Part shown: one piece after another, positions 13,347-15,055 of the stretch
Layout: each line of letters starts with the position of its first letter
Numbering within the stretch: position 1 is the stretch's first letter
Source of the DNA: Planctomycetota bacterium
Lineage (GTDB): Bacteria; Planctomycetota; Planctomycetia; Pirellulales; S012-138
DNA: 15,055 nt
NCBI GenBank assembly: GCA_026982835.1
Contig: JALSGI010000531.1
Location: 1-15,055 of the forward strand
Direction of reading: 5' to 3'
Notes under the pieces: generated by a model
Database searches by the model: none
What the model saw: the letters and a program-made list of their open reading frames with translations, nothing else
Told to the model about the DNA's origin: nothing
Program-made: the position numbers and the translations under genes

Positions 13347-15055
13347 ATGACGGTGGGCTTGGATCAGTTCCTCCGGCGGTTGAAGTCCAGCGGTCTTGGG
13401 TTGCCTGCCGGGTGGGAATCCCTGGTCCGCTCCGGTTCCTGCTCCGACGGCGAACAGTTGGCCCAACTGCTGGTGGCCAAGGTGGTGCTGACGCGCTACC
13501 AGGCCCAAGTGCTGCTGGGCTACCGGGAAGGCCCGCTGGTGCTGGACAACTACATCGTGCTGTCGCGGCTTGGGGAAGGGGGGATGGGTGAGGTTTACCG
13601 GGCCTTGCACCGCCACATCCGCCGCACGGTGGCCGTGAAAGTGCTGCACGCCTCCTATGCGGCCCGAAACGAAAGGTCCGTGCAGCGATTCTACCGCGAA
13701 GTGCGCACGCTGGCTCAATTGCAGCACCCTCACATCGTCACCGCTCACGACGCCGGCCAGCACCAAGGCACGCTGTTCCTGGTAATGGAATACGTGCGGG
13801 GGCTGGACTTTGCCGTGCTGGTCCACCGGCACGGCCCGCTGCCGCTGCTGCTGGCCCTGGAATACCTGCGGCAAGCCGCCTCGGGGCTTCAGTACGCCCA
13901 CCGGCAGGGAGTGGTGCATCGAGACATCAAGCCGCGCAACCTGCTGCTGGAATTGCCCGATTGCTCCGAGGAGGAACTGAAAAAAAGCAATCCCCGCTTT
14001 TATCTCCAGCACCAAGGCTCGGTGAAGATTCTCGACCTGAGGCTGGCCCTGTGGCGGGCGGAAAACGATTCCCTTGCCACCCACTTGACCCAGACCGGCG
14101 AGGTGATGGGCACGGTGGACTATATGTCCCCCGAACAATCCGAAAGCACGCACGATGTCGATGCCCGATCGGACATCTATTCGCTGGGCTGCACGCTTTT
14201 TTTCCTGCTGACGGGCCACCCGCCGTATCGGACCGGCTCCCCCATCCAGATCATCCTGGCCCATCGCACGGCCCCCATCCCCTCGCTGGCCGAAGCCGTT
14301 CGGCGGAACAATCCCCGTTGGGCAGACGCTCTTCCCCCCTCGGCGGCCGAGGCGCTGCTGCACGGGACCGAACGGCTGTTTGCCCGCATGGTGGCCAAAC
14401 GCCCCGAAGACCGCTTCGGTAGCATGGAAGAGCTGATCCAGCAACTGCAAGCGTTGCTCCTTTCCGGTACGGAAACGGAAACCCTCATGCAAATCCCCCC
14501 CGGGGAAGAGCCCGCCGAAACCACGCCCGTCAGTGACACGCTCCCGGAACTTTTTGCCCCCGAGAACAAGGGGGCTGCCGCAGGCCAAAGCCCCGCAGCG
14601 GCAACCCCGCCCCGCCGGCGGCGCGCCGCCTGGGTGTCCCTGCTGGCTGTGGTCGCCGGGGTGCTGGTGGTGTTGGCGGGACTGTTCGGGCTGTGGAGGA
14701 GCGACGAGTCGGCCGCCTCGGGAACGCTGGTGCTGGCCTCTTCCCAGCCGGAGCTGGCCGGAGCGCAGGTGCTGCTGGACGGCCGCACCGCGGGACGGCT
14801 GGCTTCCCCGGATCGCCCCTTGCGATTGCAGGTGCCAGGGCGAAAAGAACCTTGGTCCCTGACCGTCCGCAAGCCGGGCTTCGAGCCCTTCCGGAGGCGG
14901 ATTCGCATCCAGCCGGGTCAGCAGTTGCGGGTGCGCGTTCGCATGGCTCCCCGGAACCGCCCAAACGCACCCGGAGGGAATAGCACCGCCCCGGCAACAG
15001 CCTCCGATGCCCGACGACTGGCCGAGTGGGTGCTGGCCCGCCAAGGAGCCGTCAC
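13347..15055 (+). CDS. Membrane Ser/Thr protein kinase with PEGA domain (partial, runs off the window)
   Basis: Hanks-type kinase; 569 complete codons are seen and the frame is open to the end. ATG start with GGAG 7 nt upstream (13336-13339). The N-terminal 65 residues form a helical leader (LVAKVVLTRYQAQVLL, 42-57) often seen before planctomycete kinases. Kinase domain about 69-372: P-loop GEGGMG (76-81), K98, helix-C E118, catalytic HRDIKPRN (191-198), SPE (261-263) and DIYSLG (276-281). The metal-binding DFG is D230-L-R232, with Arg replacing Gly. After a Pro/Ala-rich linker comes one membrane helix (about 429-449) and then a PEGA-type domain (about 459-534), expected on the other side of the membrane. 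The last residues (RRLAEWVLARQGAV) recall segments preceding leucine-rich repeats in planctomycete proteins; this is an inference. It probably signals an extracytoplasmic cue; the target is unknown. Confidence 0.92.
   Translation, partial: MTVGLDQFLRRLKSSGLGLPAGWESLVRSGSCSDGEQLAQLLVAKVVLTRYQAQVLLGYREGPLVLDNYIVLSRLGEGGMGEVYRALHRHIRRTVAVKVLHASYAARNERSVQRFYREVRTLAQLQHPHIVTAHDAGQHQGTLFLVMEYVRGLDFAVLVHRHGPLPLLLALEYLRQAASGLQYAHRQGVVHRDIKPRNLLLELPDCSEEELKKSNPRFYLQHQGSVKILDLRLALWRAENDSLATHLTQTGEVMGTVDYMSPEQSESTHDVDARSDIYSLGCTLFFLLTGHPPYRTGSPIQIILAHRTAPIPSLAEAVRRNNPRWADALPPSAAEALLHGTERLFARMVAKRPEDRFGSMEELIQQLQALLLSGTETETLMQIPPGEEPAETTPVSDTLPELFAPENKGAAAGQSPAAATPPRRRRAAWVSLLAVVAGVLVVLAGLFGLWRSDESAASGTLVLASSQPELAGAQVLLDGRTAGRLASPDRPLRLQVPGRKEPWSLTVRKPGFEPFRRRIRIQPGQQLRVRVRMAPRNRPNAPGGNSTAPATASDARRLAEWVLARQGAV

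Noticed and set aside
13290..15044. 584-codon minus-strand open frame opposite the kinase
   Set aside because: The plus strand has every kinase motif and a membrane helix in a frame open to the window end; the minus product is Gln/His/Gly-rich with no domain.

Overview
The window is GC-rich, with densely packed genes all on the + strand. It looks like a chromosome segment from a planctomycete (Planctomycetota). Three observations point there: the GyrA active-site region (E93-A-V-I-Y-P instead of the usual D-S-A-V-Y-D); a membrane Ser/Thr kinase with an N-terminal 'LVAKVVLTRYQAQVLL'-type leader and a PEGA domain; and a Rieske gene beside a cytochrome b fused to a diheme cytochrome c. No rRNA or other marker is present, so a lower rank (for example a Pirellulales/Thermogutta-like lineage) would be a guess.

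Layout. 1-1221: no convincing gene; from 291 it is packed with small inverted repeats. 1222-3927: gyrA, starting at TTG. 3928-4426: second gene-free repeat block. 4427-7770: a nucleotide-sugar cluster of GDP-mannose 4,6-dehydratase (gmd), an Rmd-like reductase/epimerase and UDP-glucose 6-dehydrogenase (ugd). 7906-8901: ribF. 8980-9972: DHH/DHHA1 phosphoesterase of the NrnA type. 10106-12514: Rieske protein, then a b6/subunit-IV-like cytochrome b carrying two C-terminal CxxCH motifs, a two-gene quinol-oxidising complex. 12515-13346: third gene-free repeat block, including an 83-84 bp tandem repeat. 13347 to the end: a Ser/Thr protein kinase that runs out of the window.

How the genes work together. 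The gmd/rmd pair should convert GDP-mannose to a GDP-6-deoxyhexose, most likely GDP-D-rhamnose, and ugd should supply UDP-glucuronate; together they would feed cell-surface glycan synthesis. ribF makes FMN/FAD and the NrnA-like enzyme degrades nanoRNA/pAp; both are housekeeping. The Rieske/cytochrome b-c pair is a compact respiratory complex.

The least explained content is the DNA between genes. All three long gaps carry one family of hairpins with a constant flank (GGCGAG), a constant loop type (K-T-N-A, mostly GTCA, GTAA or TTCA) and stems that differ from copy to copy yet stay self-complementary. A second shared motif, (TAC)GTGTTTAGC, sits at block edges, twice within 4-9 bp of a stop codon, and occurs in inverted pairs. 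I read this as a dispersed REP/MITE-like or RNA-hairpin element family. I do not recognise it as a named family and could not search for it.
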